Positions 1 through 9,765 of a stretch of DNA of 64,000 nt are shown piece by piece. Origin of the DNA: Zwartia vadi (GTDB lineage Bacteria; Pseudomonadota; Gammaproteobacteria; Burkholderiales; Burkholderiaceae_B); contig NZ_JAUHHE010000002.1 in the NCBI RefSeq assembly GCF_030410375.1, forward strand, positions 1 to 64,000, given 5' to 3'. The notes below the pieces were generated by a model. It did no database searches and was not told the origin of the DNA. It saw only the letters and a list, made by a program, of their open reading frames with translations. The position numbers and the translations under genes were made by a program. Every line of letters begins with the position of its first letter. Within the stretch, counting starts at the first letter, position 1.

Positions 1-164
1 TGGGCACTGAATACTAGACCTCGAAAAAGCCTCGGCTTTAAATGCCCTGCAGAACTGTTTTTACCTGATACATTTAATGGCGACGAGTATTACCGCCGAC
101 TTGTTGCACTTCGCACTTGAAACCACCGTCTATCAACACTGTCACTTGCATCAATCAACGAAAG

Positions 165-1580
165 ATGAACGCACCTCACGATATTCAGACTTTGCGCTGC
201 CCGCTTCCTGACGAAATGATCGCTGAGCTTAAAGCGTGTTTTGGCGAGCGGTTCTCGATGGCCAATGCCGTGCGAGACCATCATGGCAGGGACGAGTCTC
301 CCTATCCTTCCATGTTGCCCGATGGCGTGGTGTTCGCGCACAGTACTGATGAGGTTGTGACGGTGGTCAAGCTGTGTGACAAGCATGGTGTCCCTCTGAT
401 TCCCTATGGCTCCGGATCCTCCCTCGAAGGCCACATTCTGGCTGTGCAAGGCGGAATCAGTCTTGATCTGACCGGGATGAATCAAATTATTGCCTTGCAT
501 GCAGAGGATCAGACTGTGACGGTCCAGGCGGGCTTGACACGCAAACAACTCAATGAACAGATTCGGGATACCGGTTTATTTTTTCCGATCGATCCTGGCG
601 CGGATGCTTCACTTGGTGGAATGTCTGCGACACGTGCCTCGGGAACCAACGCCGTGCGATATGGCACGATGCGCGAAAACGTTGTTTCCCTGACTGTTGT
701 GACGGCCCAGGGCAAGGTTATCCGCACTGCGAGACGCGCCAGAAAATCTTCTGCCGGCTACGACTTGACGCGTCTGTTCGTTGGGAGCGAGGGCACGCTA
801 GGTGTCATCACCGAGGTGACTGTCAAGCTCTATCCTCAGCCTGAGGCAGTCAGTGCCGCTGTCTGCAACTTTCCTAGCGTGCATGAGGCGGTTGCCTGCG
901 TGATTCAGACCATTCAACTTGGTGTTCCCGTGGCGCGGGTAGAGCTCATGAATGCAGACGCCGTGCGTGCGAGTAATCTCTACAGCAAGCTGACTTTGCG
1001 AGAAACGCCTTTACTGCTGTTTGAATTTCATGGCAGCGAGGCGAGCGTGAAAGAGCAAGCCCAGACTGTGCAGGAGATTGCCAAGGACTGCGGTGGAATG
1101 GATTTCGAATGGGCCGAGCGTCCTGAGGATCGAAACCGTTTGTGGACGGCACGCCATAACGCTTATTTCGCAGGCTTGCAGCTACGTCCGGGCTGCAGGG
1201 CCAGTACGACAGATGTGTGTGTGCCGATTTCGCGTTTGGCCGAGTGCATTGATGCAGCCACCGAGGCGCTTTCTAAAGTGAGCTTTCCCAGCACGATCGT
1301 CGGTCATGTTGGGGATGGTAATTTTCACGTCTTGATGTTGTTGGATCCCAACAGCGATATTGAGTGGCAGGAATCAGAGCGGCTCAACCACCAGCTTGTG
1401 ACCCAGGCGATTGACGCGGATGGCACTTGCACCGGTGAGCACGGCATTGGTCTGCATAAAAAGCAGTTCATGGCGCGCGAGCATGGCGAGGATGCTTTGG
1501 ACTTGATGCGCATGCTGAAACAGTCCTTTGATCCCAACAATATCCTTAATCCCGGAAAGGTCATTGACCCTCGGGTTTAG
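165..1580 (+). CDS. FAD-binding D-2-hydroxyacid (D-lactate/glycolate type) dehydrogenase
   Basis: Flavoprotein of the GlcD/D-lactate dehydrogenase (FAD_binding_4 plus FAD-oxidase C) family, about 471 residues. The N-terminal half carries the FAD-binding stretch GSGSSLEGH and the segment PGADASLGG. The C-terminal half has GHVGDGNFH and CTGEHGIGLHKK, the conserved His/Glu-rich substrate and flavin motifs of this family. The frame is open from a TTG at 117, but the ATG at 165 gives the natural N-terminus (MNAPHD), with only a weak purine-rich stretch before it. It lies 61 bp upstream of glcD on the same strand, so it probably oxidises a related 2-hydroxyacid (D-lactate or glycolate) and feeds the quinone pool. 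The exact substrate cannot be read from sequence. Confidence 0.85.
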   Translation: MNAPHDIQTLRCPLPDEMIAELKACFGERFSMANAVRDHHGRDESPYPSMLPDGVVFAHSTDEVVTVVKLCDKHGVPLIPYGSGSSLEGHILAVQGGISLDLTGMNQIIALHAEDQTVTVQAGLTRKQLNEQIRDTGLFFPIDPGADASLGGMSATRASGTNAVRYGTMRENVVSLTVVTAQGKVIRTARRARKSSAGYDLTRLFVGSEGTLGVITEVTVKLYPQPEAVSAAVCNFPSVHEAVACVIQTIQLGVPVARVELMNADAVRASNLYSKLTLRETPLLLFEFHGSEASVKEQAQTVQEIAKDCGGMDFEWAERPEDRNRLWTARHNAYFAGLQLRPGCRASTTDVCVPISRLAECIDAATEALSKVSFPSTIVGHVGDGNFHVLMLLDPNSDIEWQESERLNHQLVTQAIDADGTCTGEHGIGLHKKQFMAREHGEDALDLMRMLKQSFDPNNILNPGKVIDPRV

Positions 1581-1641
1581 GTCAAACATCGGGTAAGTCC
1601 TGTCCTGCGCAAACTTGTCTTCCGCGCTATTGTTGTGACCT

Positions 1642-3138
1642 ATGAATGCGATCATTGAAACTGGCTTATCCCCCTTGATTGTGCCGCCGAAAGAAGAGGT
1701 GGTCCTTGCGCTGCGAGCGGCTGTCCCTCCCCATTGCGTGCTCAGTCGCGAGGAGGATACCCGGCCCTACGAGTGCGATGGGTTGTCTCTCTATCGTGCA
1801 CTACCCATGGCGGTGGTATTGCCCGAAACAGAAGCGCAGATTCAAAACGTTCTAAAGGTGTGTAAGCGTCTGAATGTCCCCGTGGTGGCACGAGGAGCCG
1901 GAACAGGGTTGTCCGGTGGGGCGATGCCGCATGCTCAAGGCGTTTTGCTCGGGCTCGCCAAGTTCAATCAGATCAAACATATCGACCCGACCTCCGCGAT
2001 TGCCGTGGTGCAACCTGGCGTTCGCAATCTTGCTGTCTCTGAGGCGGCAGCGCCTTACGGTTTGTACTATGCGCCGGATCCTTCGAGCCAGATCGCCTGC
2101 ACGATTGGCGGGAATGTCGCAGAAAATTCTGGTGGTGTGCACTGCCTGAAATACGGACTGACCATCCATAATGTTCTGAAAGTTCGAATGGTCACAATGG
2201 ACGGCGAAATTGTGGAGCTCGGTTCACTGGCTCCCGATAGTCCCGGACCGGATTTATTATCTGTTTTTGTTGGTTCGGAGGGCATGCTCGGCGTAGTGAC
2301 CGAAGTCACATTACGCTTGACTCCAAAGCCTGCATTGGCGAGCGTCATCATGGCGAGTTTCGATGATGTCGAAAAGGCGAGTGATGCGGTCGGAAAGATC
2401 ATCGGCGCAGGCATCATTCCCGCAGGCCTGGAGATGATGGATAAGCAGGCGACTCAGATGGTCGAACCGTTTGTCAAAGCCGGTTACGACATGGACGCTG
2501 AAGCGATTTTGTTGTGCGAATCCGATGGCACAACAGAAGAGGTCGCCGAGGAATTGCATCGTATGGAGCAAGTCTTTCAGCGCGCGGGAGCGACCCGGCT
2601 GCAGGTTTCAACCAGTGAAGCCGAGCGTTTACGTTTTTGGGCAGGTCGTAAAAATGCGTTTCCCGCAGCGGGACGCGTCTCTCCCGACTATTACTGCATG
2701 GATGGCACGATTCCCCGACGCCGTTTGGGTGATGTGTTGAAGGCTATCCAGGGAATGGAAACACAGTTCGGGCTGCGTTGCGCCAACGTGTTCCACGCAG
2801 GGGATGGTAACCTCCATCCTTTGATTTTATTTAATTCCAACATTGCCGATGAGGTCCAGCGCGCCGAAGATTTTGGCGCGGCCATCCTTGAGCTATGTGT
2901 GGAAGTGGGGGGCACCATAACGGGCGAGCATGGCGTCGGGATGGAAAAGATTAATCAAATGTGCGTGCAGTTCAGCCGCGATGAGTTGGATGTGTTTATG
3001 GCGGTCAAGCGTGCTTTCGACCCCGCCTGTTTGTTAAACCCTGAAAAGGTCATTCCCACGTTGGCGCGTTGTGCAGAATACGGCAAGATGCACGTGCATG
3101 GCGGAGCGATTGCTTTTCCTGAGCTGCCGAGATTTTGA
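1642..3138 (+). CDS. glcD: Glycolate oxidase, FAD-linked subunit GlcD
   Basis: Catalytic flavin subunit of the membrane-associated glycolate oxidase, which converts glycolate to glyoxylate. Its 498 residues match the usual GlcD length. Seen in the protein: the FAD-binding motif ARGAGTGLSGGA, the segment PDPSSQIACTIGGNVAENSGG-type core around residues 150-175, HAGDGNLHP near residue 390, and GGTITGEHGVGMEK near residue 430. The next gene, glcE, starts 3 bp after the stop, so the two are translated from one message. Only about 60 bp separate it from the preceding paralogous flavoprotein, which suggests one transcription unit from 165 to 5482. Confidence 0.95.
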   Translation: MNAIIETGLSPLIVPPKEEVVLALRAAVPPHCVLSREEDTRPYECDGLSLYRALPMAVVLPETEAQIQNVLKVCKRLNVPVVARGAGTGLSGGAMPHAQGVLLGLAKFNQIKHIDPTSAIAVVQPGVRNLAVSEAAAPYGLYYAPDPSSQIACTIGGNVAENSGGVHCLKYGLTIHNVLKVRMVTMDGEIVELGSLAPDSPGPDLLSVFVGSEGMLGVVTEVTLRLTPKPALASVIMASFDDVEKASDAVGKIIGAGIIPAGLEMMDKQATQMVEPFVKAGYDMDAEAILLCESDGTTEEVAEELHRMEQVFQRAGATRLQVSTSEAERLRFWAGRKNAFPAAGRVSPDYYCMDGTIPRRRLGDVLKAIQGMETQFGLRCANVFHAGDGNLHPLILFNSNIADEVQRAEDFGAAILELCVEVGGTITGEHGVGMEKINQMCVQFSRDELDVFMAVKRAFDPACLLNPEKVIPTLARCAEYGKMHVHGGAIAFPELPRF

Positions 3139-3141
3139 CGT

Positions 3142-4242
3142 ATGAAAAATTACGAAATCTCTCAACTGGTTGATCAAGTGTTGGCGGCGCGCGCGAGTTT
3201 CAAACCTGTGCTGATTCGTGGTGGCGGAACGAAAGCTTTCTATGGCAATCCCTTTGAGCATCGGGGTGAGACGCCAGTGACGCTTGACATGCGAAGTGTG
3301 CGGGGGATTGTCAACTACCATCCTTCGGAGCTGGTCATGACGGCACTGGCGGGAACGCCTTTGCAAGAAATCATCGATACGCTGGATGCTTCTGGACAAA
3401 TGCTTGCGTTTGACCCACCCGCCTTTGGTACCGAGGCGACGATCGGCGGGTGTGTATCTGCCGGCTTGGCTGGTCCCGGTCGACAGGCTGCGGGGCCTCT
3501 AAAGGATTACGTCCTGGGCGCACATTTACTGGATGCTCAAGGTCGCGTGCTCAAGTTCGGTGGCGAGGTGATGAAAAACGTGGCGGGCTATGATGTGTCG
3601 CGCCTGCTGACTGGGGCCATGGGAATGTTTGGAGCCTTGACCCAGGTGTCGATTAAAGTTGCACCCAAGCCTTTTGAGGTGTGCACGCTAGAGTGGGATA
3701 TTGACGAGCCCGCTGCGTTGGATATGGTGTTGAAATGGCGCGCGCAGCCGCTGCCGATTTCAGCCACGTCCTGGGAGTTTATTGGTGGGGCGGGGCGTTT
3801 GCGTGCACGTCTGGCCGGTGCCTCTGCAGCCTTGCGTTCCGCTCGGCAAGTGCTTGGTGGCGATCTTGTCGATTCAGCCGTCGCGACACGTTATTGGTCG
3901 GACTTGCGTGAACAGGCACTGGATTTCTTTTCAACACCTGTCTTGTGGCGTATAGCCTGCGCACCAGGAACACCGGTGCTTGGAGTTGGACCCACCCTGA
4001 TTGAATGGGGAGGCGGACAGCGTTGGGTAGCTGCCGATTGTGATCCTCAACATATACGTCGAATCGCCGAGCAGGCGGGTGGTCATGCGACGCTATTTAG
4101 ACAGAATGAAGGAAAGGCATTGCCTCCAATGGGTGTTTTTCATCCATTGAGCCAGGGTGCCGCGACGATTGTGCGACGGCTTAAGCAAGAGTTTGATCCG
4201 AAGTCACTTTTTAATCCCGGTCGTTTGATCGCAGGTCTATAA
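3142..4242 (+). CDS. glcE: Glycolate oxidase subunit GlcE (FAD-binding)
   Basis: Second flavin-domain subunit of glycolate oxidase, 366 residues, shorter than GlcD as expected because it keeps the FAD_binding_4 fold but not the full C-terminal catalytic domain. Visible motifs are IRGGGTKAFYG near the N-terminus, GTEATIGGCVSAGLAGPGRQ, and the mid-protein MKNVAGYDVSRLLTGAMG, all typical of GlcE. The C-terminus ends with the conserved LKQEFDPKSLFNPGRL. It sits directly between glcD (3 bp) and glcF (10 bp). Confidence 0.93.
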   Translation: MKNYEISQLVDQVLAARASFKPVLIRGGGTKAFYGNPFEHRGETPVTLDMRSVRGIVNYHPSELVMTALAGTPLQEIIDTLDASGQMLAFDPPAFGTEATIGGCVSAGLAGPGRQAAGPLKDYVLGAHLLDAQGRVLKFGGEVMKNVAGYDVSRLLTGAMGMFGALTQVSIKVAPKPFEVCTLEWDIDEPAALDMVLKWRAQPLPISATSWEFIGGAGRLRARLAGASAALRSARQVLGGDLVDSAVATRYWSDLREQALDFFSTPVLWRIACAPGTPVLGVGPTLIEWGGGQRWVAADCDPQHIRRIAEQAGGHATLFRQNEGKALPPMGVFHPLSQGAATIVRRLKQEFDPKSLFNPGRLIAGL

Positions 4243-4252
4243 AGAGACAATC

Positions 4253-5482
4253 ATGCAGACCAATTTGGCACAATGGGCACGCGACTCCAAGCTTGGGCAA
4301 GAGGCTGACGATATTTTGCGTCGCTGCGTGCACTGCGGCTTTTGTACGGCGACCTGCCCAACTTATCAAGTATTGGGTGATGAGCTCGATAGTCCGAGAG
4401 GGCGTATTTACTTGATTAAAGAAGTGCTCGAGGGTAAGGAGCCGACCCAAGCGACGCAAGAGCACCTAGACCGTTGTCTGACTTGCCGTAATTGTGAAAC
4501 AACCTGCCCCTCCGGCGTCGAGTATGGTCACTTGGTTGACATCGGACGCCAGATTGTCGAGGAAAAAGTTCCGAGACCTTTTGTGCAGCGGATGCAGCGC
4601 AGTTTGCTTCGAAAGGGCTTGATTTCGCCGCTGTTTGCGCCTGCATACAAGCTTGGGCAATCTGTGCGGGCCTGGTTGCCTGAAACCTTGCAGCGCAAAA
4701 TTGTGGAGTCTCGTCCTGTTGGTCAGATTCCCTCTACAAAAAGACATGAGCAGCAAGTGTTGTTGCTGGCTGGATGTGTCCAGCCAACCATGATGCCGAC
4801 AATCGATGCCGCCACAATTCGGGTGTTGGACCGCTTGGGTATCGGCAGTCAAGTTGTTGCCGGAGCGGGCTGTTGTGGTGCATTGAATTTTCATCTTGAC
4901 GATCAAGATACCGCGCGCGCGCAAATGCGTGCCAATATCGACGCCTGGTTACCCTTTGTTGAATCAGGAAAAATTCAGGCGATTGTAATGAACGCCTCTG
5001 GATGCGGTGCAATGGTCGCCGAGTATGCTCATCATCTGCGCGATGATCCAGTCTATGCCCCACGAGCTGAAAAAATTGTTGCGTATGTGCGGGATATTGC
5101 TCAGGTTGTTGCGCCCCATGCTGAAACGCTGGCGCAGCAGATTGATCAACAAAAATTACCAAAGCGTCCAGTGTTTCACCCTCCCTGCACGTTGCAACAT
5201 TGGCAAGGCTTGCGTCCTGAAAGTGAACAGCTTTTGAGCGCTCTTGGGCTGAGTCTTCAGCCTTTCACTGAGACGCATTTGTGTTGCGGTTCTGCAGGCG
5301 CCTATTCGGTATTGCAGCCAGAGATTTCAACGTCCCTGCGAGACCGTAAACTTGGTCATATCAATGCTGCATCCCCTGATATGGTTGTGTCCTCTAATAT
5401 TGGCTGTATCGGGCATTTGCAAAGCGGCACAGATACACCTGTGCGTCACTGGATCGAAGTTGTTGATGCTGCGCTAAAGTAA
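4253..5482 (+). CDS. glcF: Glycolate oxidase iron-sulfur subunit GlcF
   Basis: Iron-sulfur subunit that takes electrons from the GlcD/GlcE flavins towards quinone, 409 residues. Two 4Fe-4S ferredoxin motifs are visible in the N-terminal 100 residues (CVHCGFCTATCPT and CLTCRNCETTCPSG). Two CCG domains follow, with AGCCGALNFH near residue 207 and HLCCGSAGAY near residue 345. This is the standard GlcF/LutA-like layout. It is the last gene of the cluster. About 90 bp downstream the convergent pnt operon ends, and the hairpin between them has its T-tract on the pnt side. Confidence 0.95.
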   Translation: MQTNLAQWARDSKLGQEADDILRRCVHCGFCTATCPTYQVLGDELDSPRGRIYLIKEVLEGKEPTQATQEHLDRCLTCRNCETTCPSGVEYGHLVDIGRQIVEEKVPRPFVQRMQRSLLRKGLISPLFAPAYKLGQSVRAWLPETLQRKIVESRPVGQIPSTKRHEQQVLLLAGCVQPTMMPTIDAATIRVLDRLGIGSQVVAGAGCCGALNFHLDDQDTARAQMRANIDAWLPFVESGKIQAIVMNASGCGAMVAEYAHHLRDDPVYAPRAEKIVAYVRDIAQVVAPHAETLAQQIDQQKLPKRPVFHPPCTLQHWQGLRPESEQLLSALGLSLQPFTETHLCCGSAGAYSVLQPEISTSLRDRKLGHINAASPDMVVSSNIGCIGHLQSGTDTPVRHWIEVVDAALK

Positions 5483-5526
5483 TACGGCATCAGCACTCTT
5501 GGCAATCTCTTAGCAATCGATTGTTA

Positions 5527-5559
5527 AATAAAAAAAGCCCAACTGATCTTCAGTTGGGC
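5527..5559 (-). terminator. Rho-independent terminator of the pnt operon
   Basis: A perfect 10-bp inverted repeat (GCCCAACTGA at 5537-5546, TCAGTTGGGC at 5550-5559) encloses a 3-nt loop. On the minus strand it is followed by a T-rich run (complement of 5527-5536). It lies 12 bp past the pntB stop. On the plus strand the bases after the stem are not T-rich, so it serves mainly pntB and only possibly glcF. Confidence 0.85.
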
Positions 5560-5571
5560 CGGTGACTGAGT

Positions 5572-7020
5572 TTAAGAGTGATCGACTGCTTTGACCATGT
5601 CTTCAATCACTTTTTTGGCATCACCAAAAACCATCATGGTTTTGTCCATATAGAAAAGTTCGTTATCCAGACCGGCATAACCTGATGCCATGGAACGCTT
5701 GTTGACGATAATTGTTTTGGCTTTATAGGCCTCCAAAATTGGCATGCCGGCGATGGGAGATTTGGGATCTGTCTTGGCTGCGGGGTTGACGACGTCATTG
5801 GCCCCGAGCACAAGAACCACATCCGTCTGCGAAAATTCGCTGTTGATGTCTTCCATTTCGAATACCTGATCATAGGGGACCTCCGCCTCGGCGAGCAGGA
5901 CGTTCATATGACCAGGCATACGACCAGCAACCGGGTGAATGGCGTATTTGACGGTCACCCCACGTTCGGTGAGTTTTTCAGCCAGCTCTTTCAGTGCATG
6001 TTGAGCCCGAGCCACGGCAAGACCATAGCCCGGGACAATGGTCACTGTCTCTGCGTTCGTCAACAGAAATGCCACATCATCAGGGCTACCTGAGCGAACT
6101 GTGCGTTGTACAGCCGCGCCAGCCGCAGCGCCAGCGTCGACCGCACCACCGAAGCCACCTAAAATCACATTGAAAAAGGACCGGTTCATGGCCTTACACA
6201 TGATGTAGGACAGAATGGCACCCGAGGAGCCGACTAAAGAGCCGGCAATGATCAGCATTGGATTGTTGAGCGAGAATCCAATACCTGCTGCCGCCCAGCC
6301 GGAATAGCTGTTTAGCATCGAGACGACAACGGGCATATCCGCGCCACCAATCGGGATAATGATCAGAACGCCTAAAATGAAGGCGATGATGGTCATGATG
6401 ATAAACGGCGTCCAGTCTTGTGAGAACATGAACCAAATGCCGCAAGCGATCATGGCAAGCGCCAAGGCCAGGTTGACCATATGCTGACCAGCAAATACGA
6501 CTGGTGCACCTTGGAATAGGCGGAACTTGTATTTGCCTGAAAGTTTCCCAAAGGCGATAACTGAACCAGAAAAAGTAATCGCACCTACAAACGTACCAAT
6601 AAACAACTCAAGACGGTTACCCAAGGGGATTGGTTCGCCTTTGGCAGCAACGATATTGAAGGCTTGGGGTTCTGCAACAATTGCGACCGCAATGGCCACG
6701 GCGGCCAGGCCGATCATACTGTGCATAAAAGCGACCAACTCAGGCATTTTGGTCATCTCAACACGCTTAGCCATTAGTGTGCCGATCGAGCCACCAATCA
6801 GCAAACCAAGCAAGACCCAGCCCAGGCCTGCGCCAGCCTGTGCTTCGCGTGACAAGCTGACGATCAGCGCTGCCGTAGTTAATACAGCGATAAACATGCC
6901 AGCCATGCCAAAAGCATTGCCCAGGCGTGAGGTGGTTGGATGTGACAAGCCTTTGAGTGCCTGGATAAAGCAAACTGAAGCGATTAGATAGAAAAGGGTT
7001 ACGACGTTGATAGAAATCAT
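5572..7020 (-). CDS. pntB: NAD(P) transhydrogenase subunit beta
   Basis: Beta subunit of the proton-translocating nicotinamide nucleotide transhydrogenase, which makes NADPH from NADH using the proton gradient. The 482 residues fit PntB. The N-terminal two thirds are membrane-spanning (domain II). The C-terminal 180 residues form the NADP(H)-binding domain III, with VPGYGLAVARAQHAL, HPVAGRMPGHMNVLLAEA and VLGANDVVNPAA visible. Its ATG overlaps the pntAB stop in an ATGA arrangement, so translation is probably coupled. Confidence 0.97.
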   Translation of the reverse strand: MISINVVTLFYLIASVCFIQALKGLSHPTTSRLGNAFGMAGMFIAVLTTAALIVSLSREAQAGAGLGWVLLGLLIGGSIGTLMAKRVEMTKMPELVAFMHSMIGLAAVAIAVAIVAEPQAFNIVAAKGEPIPLGNRLELFIGTFVGAITFSGSVIAFGKLSGKYKFRLFQGAPVVFAGQHMVNLALALAMIACGIWFMFSQDWTPFIIMTIIAFILGVLIIIPIGGADMPVVVSMLNSYSGWAAAGIGFSLNNPMLIIAGSLVGSSGAILSYIMCKAMNRSFFNVILGGFGGAVDAGAAAGAAVQRTVRSGSPDDVAFLLTNAETVTIVPGYGLAVARAQHALKELAEKLTERGVTVKYAIHPVAGRMPGHMNVLLAEAEVPYDQVFEMEDINSEFSQTDVVLVLGANDVVNPAAKTDPKSPIAGMPILEAYKAKTIIVNKRSMASGYAGLDNELFYMDKTMMVFGDAKKVIEDMVKAVDHS

Positions 7021-7361
7021 GCCTGGCTCCCTTTGTTTTCCGCCTTGTTGTCTTGCGCGGATTTATCTTTAGGCGCTTTCTTTTTGAACATTTCCAGCAT
7101 GCGTCGGGTGACTAAAAAGCCTCCAAATACATTCACCGCAGCAAGTGCCACGGCAAATACACCCATGCCGCGGGCAAGTCCGCCTTCAGTCAAGGCCGCA
7201 GCCAGCATGGCACCGACAATCACGATGGCCGAGATGGCGTTGGTGACAGCCATCAGTGGGGTGTGCAGGGCTGGTGTCACGTTCCAGACAACGTGATAAC
7301 CCACATAGATCGCCAATACAAAAATAATCAGGTTTACGAGAGTTGGGCTAATGGCTTCCAT
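7017..7361 (-). CDS. pntAB: NAD(P) transhydrogenase subunit alpha part 2
   Basis: Small membrane part of the alpha subunit (domain II segment), about 114 residues with roughly three hydrophobic helices (around LVNLIIFVLAIYVGYHVVW, AISAIVIVGAMLAA and the following segment). A short Lys-rich hydrophilic tail follows. The frame extends upstream to 7403, but the ATG at 7361 overlaps the pntAA stop as TAATG and gives the family's N-terminus MEAISPTLV. The split alpha subunit is the Rhodospirillum-type arrangement rather than the E. coli single-chain PntA. Confidence 0.93.
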   Translation of the reverse strand: MEAISPTLVNLIIFVLAIYVGYHVVWNVTPALHTPLMAVTNAISAIVIVGAMLAAALTEGGLARGMGVFAVALAAVNVFGGFLVTRRMLEMFKKKAPKDKSAQDNKAENKGSQA

Positions 7362-8479
7362 TATTTCTTCCTTAGATTTTTGCCGCCTTCGCAGACGAGG
7401 CAAGCTGCAACGATATCGTCATCACGCGCGATGGCCAGATTGGCCTCTTTATCGATGATGAGTTTGAGGAAGTCCAATACGTTGCGGGCATAGAGGGCCG
7501 AGGCATCTGTGGCGAGCATCCCAGGCAAGTTGGTCAGCCCGACAAGTGCGACACCGTTTTCATAAACGACCAGACCCTTTTGCGATAGCGGGCAGTTACC
7601 GCCTCGCTCTACTGCGAGATCGACAATGACAGAGCCGGGTTTCATGGCCCGCACCGTCTCGGCTGAGATCAGAGTGGGAGCGGGGCGGCCAGGTATGAGC
7701 GCTGTTGAAATGACGATGTCGGCTTGTTTGCAACGCTCAGAAACCAAAACGGCCTGACGTTGCATCCAACTTGCGGGCATCGGGCGCGCATAACCACCCA
7801 CACCTTTTGCAATCTCGCGTTCTTCGTCTGTTTCAAAAGGTACATCGATAAATTTTGCACCGAGGGACTCGACTTGCTCTTTGGCTGCGGGGCGTACATC
7901 GGAGGCCTCCACCACAGCACCTAAGCGCTTGGCAGTGGCGATGGCTTGCAAGCCTGCAACACCCGTTCCAAGGATCACCACGCGGGCGGCTTTGATCGTG
8001 CCTGCTGCAGTCATCATCATGGGAAACATGCGGCCGTAGTATTGAGCGCCCAACAACACGGCTTTGTAGCCAGCCAGGTTAGCCTGAGAAGACAAAACGT
8101 CGAGACTTTGGGCACGCGTGGTACGTGGCGCAGCCTCAAGCGCAAATGCGGTGATTCCGGCTTGCGCAAGGGCGTCCAGACCTGCTTCGTCAAAAGGATC
8201 CAGCATACCGATCAAAGTACTGCCGGTGGAGATGCTTGGTAATTCCAAAGCACTGGGCGCACGGACTTTCAAAATAAGTGGTGCGGCAAAGGCTTGCGCA
8301 GCGTCGACTATTTTTGCTCCAACTTGCTCATAGGCTTGGTCGGAAAAGTGAGCGGCTAAACCTGCCGCTTGCTCAACGAGCACCTCATGTCCTGCGGCCA
8401 CATACTTCTTGACCGTCTCCGGTGTTGCTGCAACACGTGTTTCGCTCTCGCGAGTCTCGCGCGGAATTCCGATGCGCAT
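7361..8479 (-). CDS. pntAA: NAD(P) transhydrogenase subunit alpha part 1 (NAD-binding)
   Basis: Soluble NAD(H)-binding domain I of transhydrogenase, about 372 residues, in the alanine dehydrogenase/PntA fold. The Rossmann segment VVILGTGVAGLQAIATAKRL is in the middle, and IGIPRETRESETRVA is the N-terminal signature. The open frame begins at 8491, but the ATG at 8479 (MRIGIPRE) has a GGAGAG ribosome site directly upstream, while the first ATG has none. It is the first gene of the pnt operon and diverges from mnmA across about 130 bp. Confidence 0.95.
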   Translation of the reverse strand: MRIGIPRETRESETRVAATPETVKKYVAAGHEVLVEQAAGLAAHFSDQAYEQVGAKIVDAAQAFAAPLILKVRAPSALELPSISTGSTLIGMLDPFDEAGLDALAQAGITAFALEAAPRTTRAQSLDVLSSQANLAGYKAVLLGAQYYGRMFPMMMTAAGTIKAARVVILGTGVAGLQAIATAKRLGAVVEASDVRPAAKEQVESLGAKFIDVPFETDEEREIAKGVGGYARPMPASWMQRQAVLVSERCKQADIVISTALIPGRPAPTLISAETVRAMKPGSVIVDLAVERGGNCPLSQKGLVVYENGVALVGLTNLPGMLATDASALYARNVLDFLKLIIDKEANLAIARDDDIVAACLVCEGGKNLRKK

Positions 8480-8496
8480 CGAGCTCTCCATTTAAA

Positions 8497-8513
8497 AAAG
8501 ATGATTAATCTTT
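8497..8513 (-). promoter_or_regulatory. Inverted repeat in the pntAA leader
   Basis: AAAGAT and ATCTTT arms (6 bp) flank a 5-nt centre, 18 bp upstream of the pntAA start codon. Read on the minus strand the second arm runs into a T stretch just before the ribosome site. It could be an operator or a weak AT-rich hairpin. Its function is unknown. Confidence 0.3.
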
Positions 8514-8613
8514 GGTTTATACACCAAGCAAGGGGGGGCTTGCCTGAGGTTTGAGTCTTGTTTGATCGTTCTGCAGCCATGAGTGAGCGTGGAACGACTA
8601 CAATTTGATCAAT

Positions 8614-9741
8614 ATGCAAACTTCAAAAAAACGCGTTGTGGTGGGAATGTCCGGCGGAGTCGACTCTTCCGTGACCGCGTGGCTCTTGAAACAACAGGGC
8701 TACGAGGTAGTGGGTCTCTTTATGAAAAACTGGGAGGACGATGATGACTCCGAGTATTGTTCGACAAGACAGGACTGGATTGATGCGGCAAGTGTTGCCG
8801 ATATGATTGGTGTAGATATCGAAGCGGTCAACTTTGCGGCAGAGTACAAGGATCGTGTCTTCGCTGATTTTTTGCGAGAGTATTCTGCCGGACGCACACC
8901 AAACCCCGATGTCCTATGCAACGCAGAAATCAAATTTAAAGCTTTTCTTGATCATGCTATGTCCCTAGGCGCCGATCACATCGCGACGGGGCACTATGCT
9001 CGCGTTCGCTCGGTTTCTATGCCACAAGATATCGGCGGCAGTTCTGTTTACCGATTCGAGCTCCTCAAAGCAGTTGATCACACAAAAGATCAAAGTTACT
9101 TTTTGCATCGCCTCAATCAAGCGCAGTTGTCTCGCACACTTTTCCCTCTGGGCGAAATCACCAAACAGGAAGTCAGACAGATTGCCCTTGATATTGGTTT
9201 GCACAATGCAGCTAAAAAAGACTCCACGGGTATTTGTTTTATTGGGGAACGACCGTTCAGGGAGTTTTTAAATCGTTACCTCCCTACACAGCCAGGTCCG
9301 ATTTTGACTGAAACGGGGCAGCAAGTTGGTACGCATCACGGCTTATCTTTTTATACTCTGGGCCAACGCAAGGGCTTGGGTATTGGCGGGGTCAAGGGAC
9401 GCCAGCATGCGGATGGCACAGGCCCTGTCTGGTATGTGGCACGCAAAGATATGGCACGCAACACACTATTTGTGGTTGAAGGGCATGATCATCCTTGGCT
9501 CTTGTCAGAAGGGTTGACCGCAGAGCAGCTAAGCTGGGTGAGTGGTGAGACGCCAGCAAATGGCCAGTATGCCGCCAAAACACGCTACCGGCAAAGTGAT
9601 GCAGCCTGTACTTTTTCAGCTTCGGCAGATGAACATCAGTTTAGTTTGAATTTTAATCAGGCCCAGTGGGCCGTGACCCCAGGTCAGTCGGCAGTTTTGT
9701 ACGACGGAGACGTTTGTCTGGGCGGCGGGATCATCGCCTGA
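8614..9741 (+). CDS. mnmA: tRNA-specific 2-thiouridylase MnmA
   Basis: Installs the 2-thio group on U34 of Glu, Gln and Lys tRNAs, using ATP and sulfur relayed through persulfide carriers. About 375 residues from the ATG at 8614; the frame opens three codons earlier at a TTG. The PP-loop is [11 protein letters not shown] at residues 9-19. The catalytic cysteines lie in [11 protein letters not shown] and [12 protein letters not shown], and [14 protein letters not shown] is the usual central motif. The end of the gene is 24 bp from the convergent GST gene. Confidence 0.97.
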   Translation: MQTSKKRVVVGMSGGVDSSVTAWLLKQQGYEVVGLFMKNWEDDDDSEYCSTRQDWIDAASVADMIGVDIEAVNFAAEYKDRVFADFLREYSAGRTPNPDVLCNAEIKFKAFLDHAMSLGADHIATGHYARVRSVSMPQDIGGSSVYRFELLKAVDHTKDQSYFLHRLNQAQLSRTLFPLGEITKQEVRQIALDIGLHNAAKKDSTGICFIGERPFREFLNRYLPTQPGPILTETGQQVGTHHGLSFYTLGQRKGLGIGGVKGRQHADGTGPVWYVARKDMARNTLFVVEGHDHPWLLSEGLTAEQLSWVSGETPANGQYAAKTRYRQSDAACTFSASADEHQFSLNFNQAQWAVTPGQSAVLYDGDVCLGGGIIA

Positions 9742-9765
9742 CCAGATTGCTCACGCTTTGCTGGG

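Noticed and set aside
26..39. Short hairpin AAAGC/GCTTT as a terminator of an upstream gene
   Set aside because: The 5-bp stem is too weak and no T-run follows on the plus strand; the upstream gene is outside the window.
90..548. 152-codon minus-strand frame at the left edge
   Set aside because: It is antisense to the FAD dehydrogenase and has no recognisable protein features.
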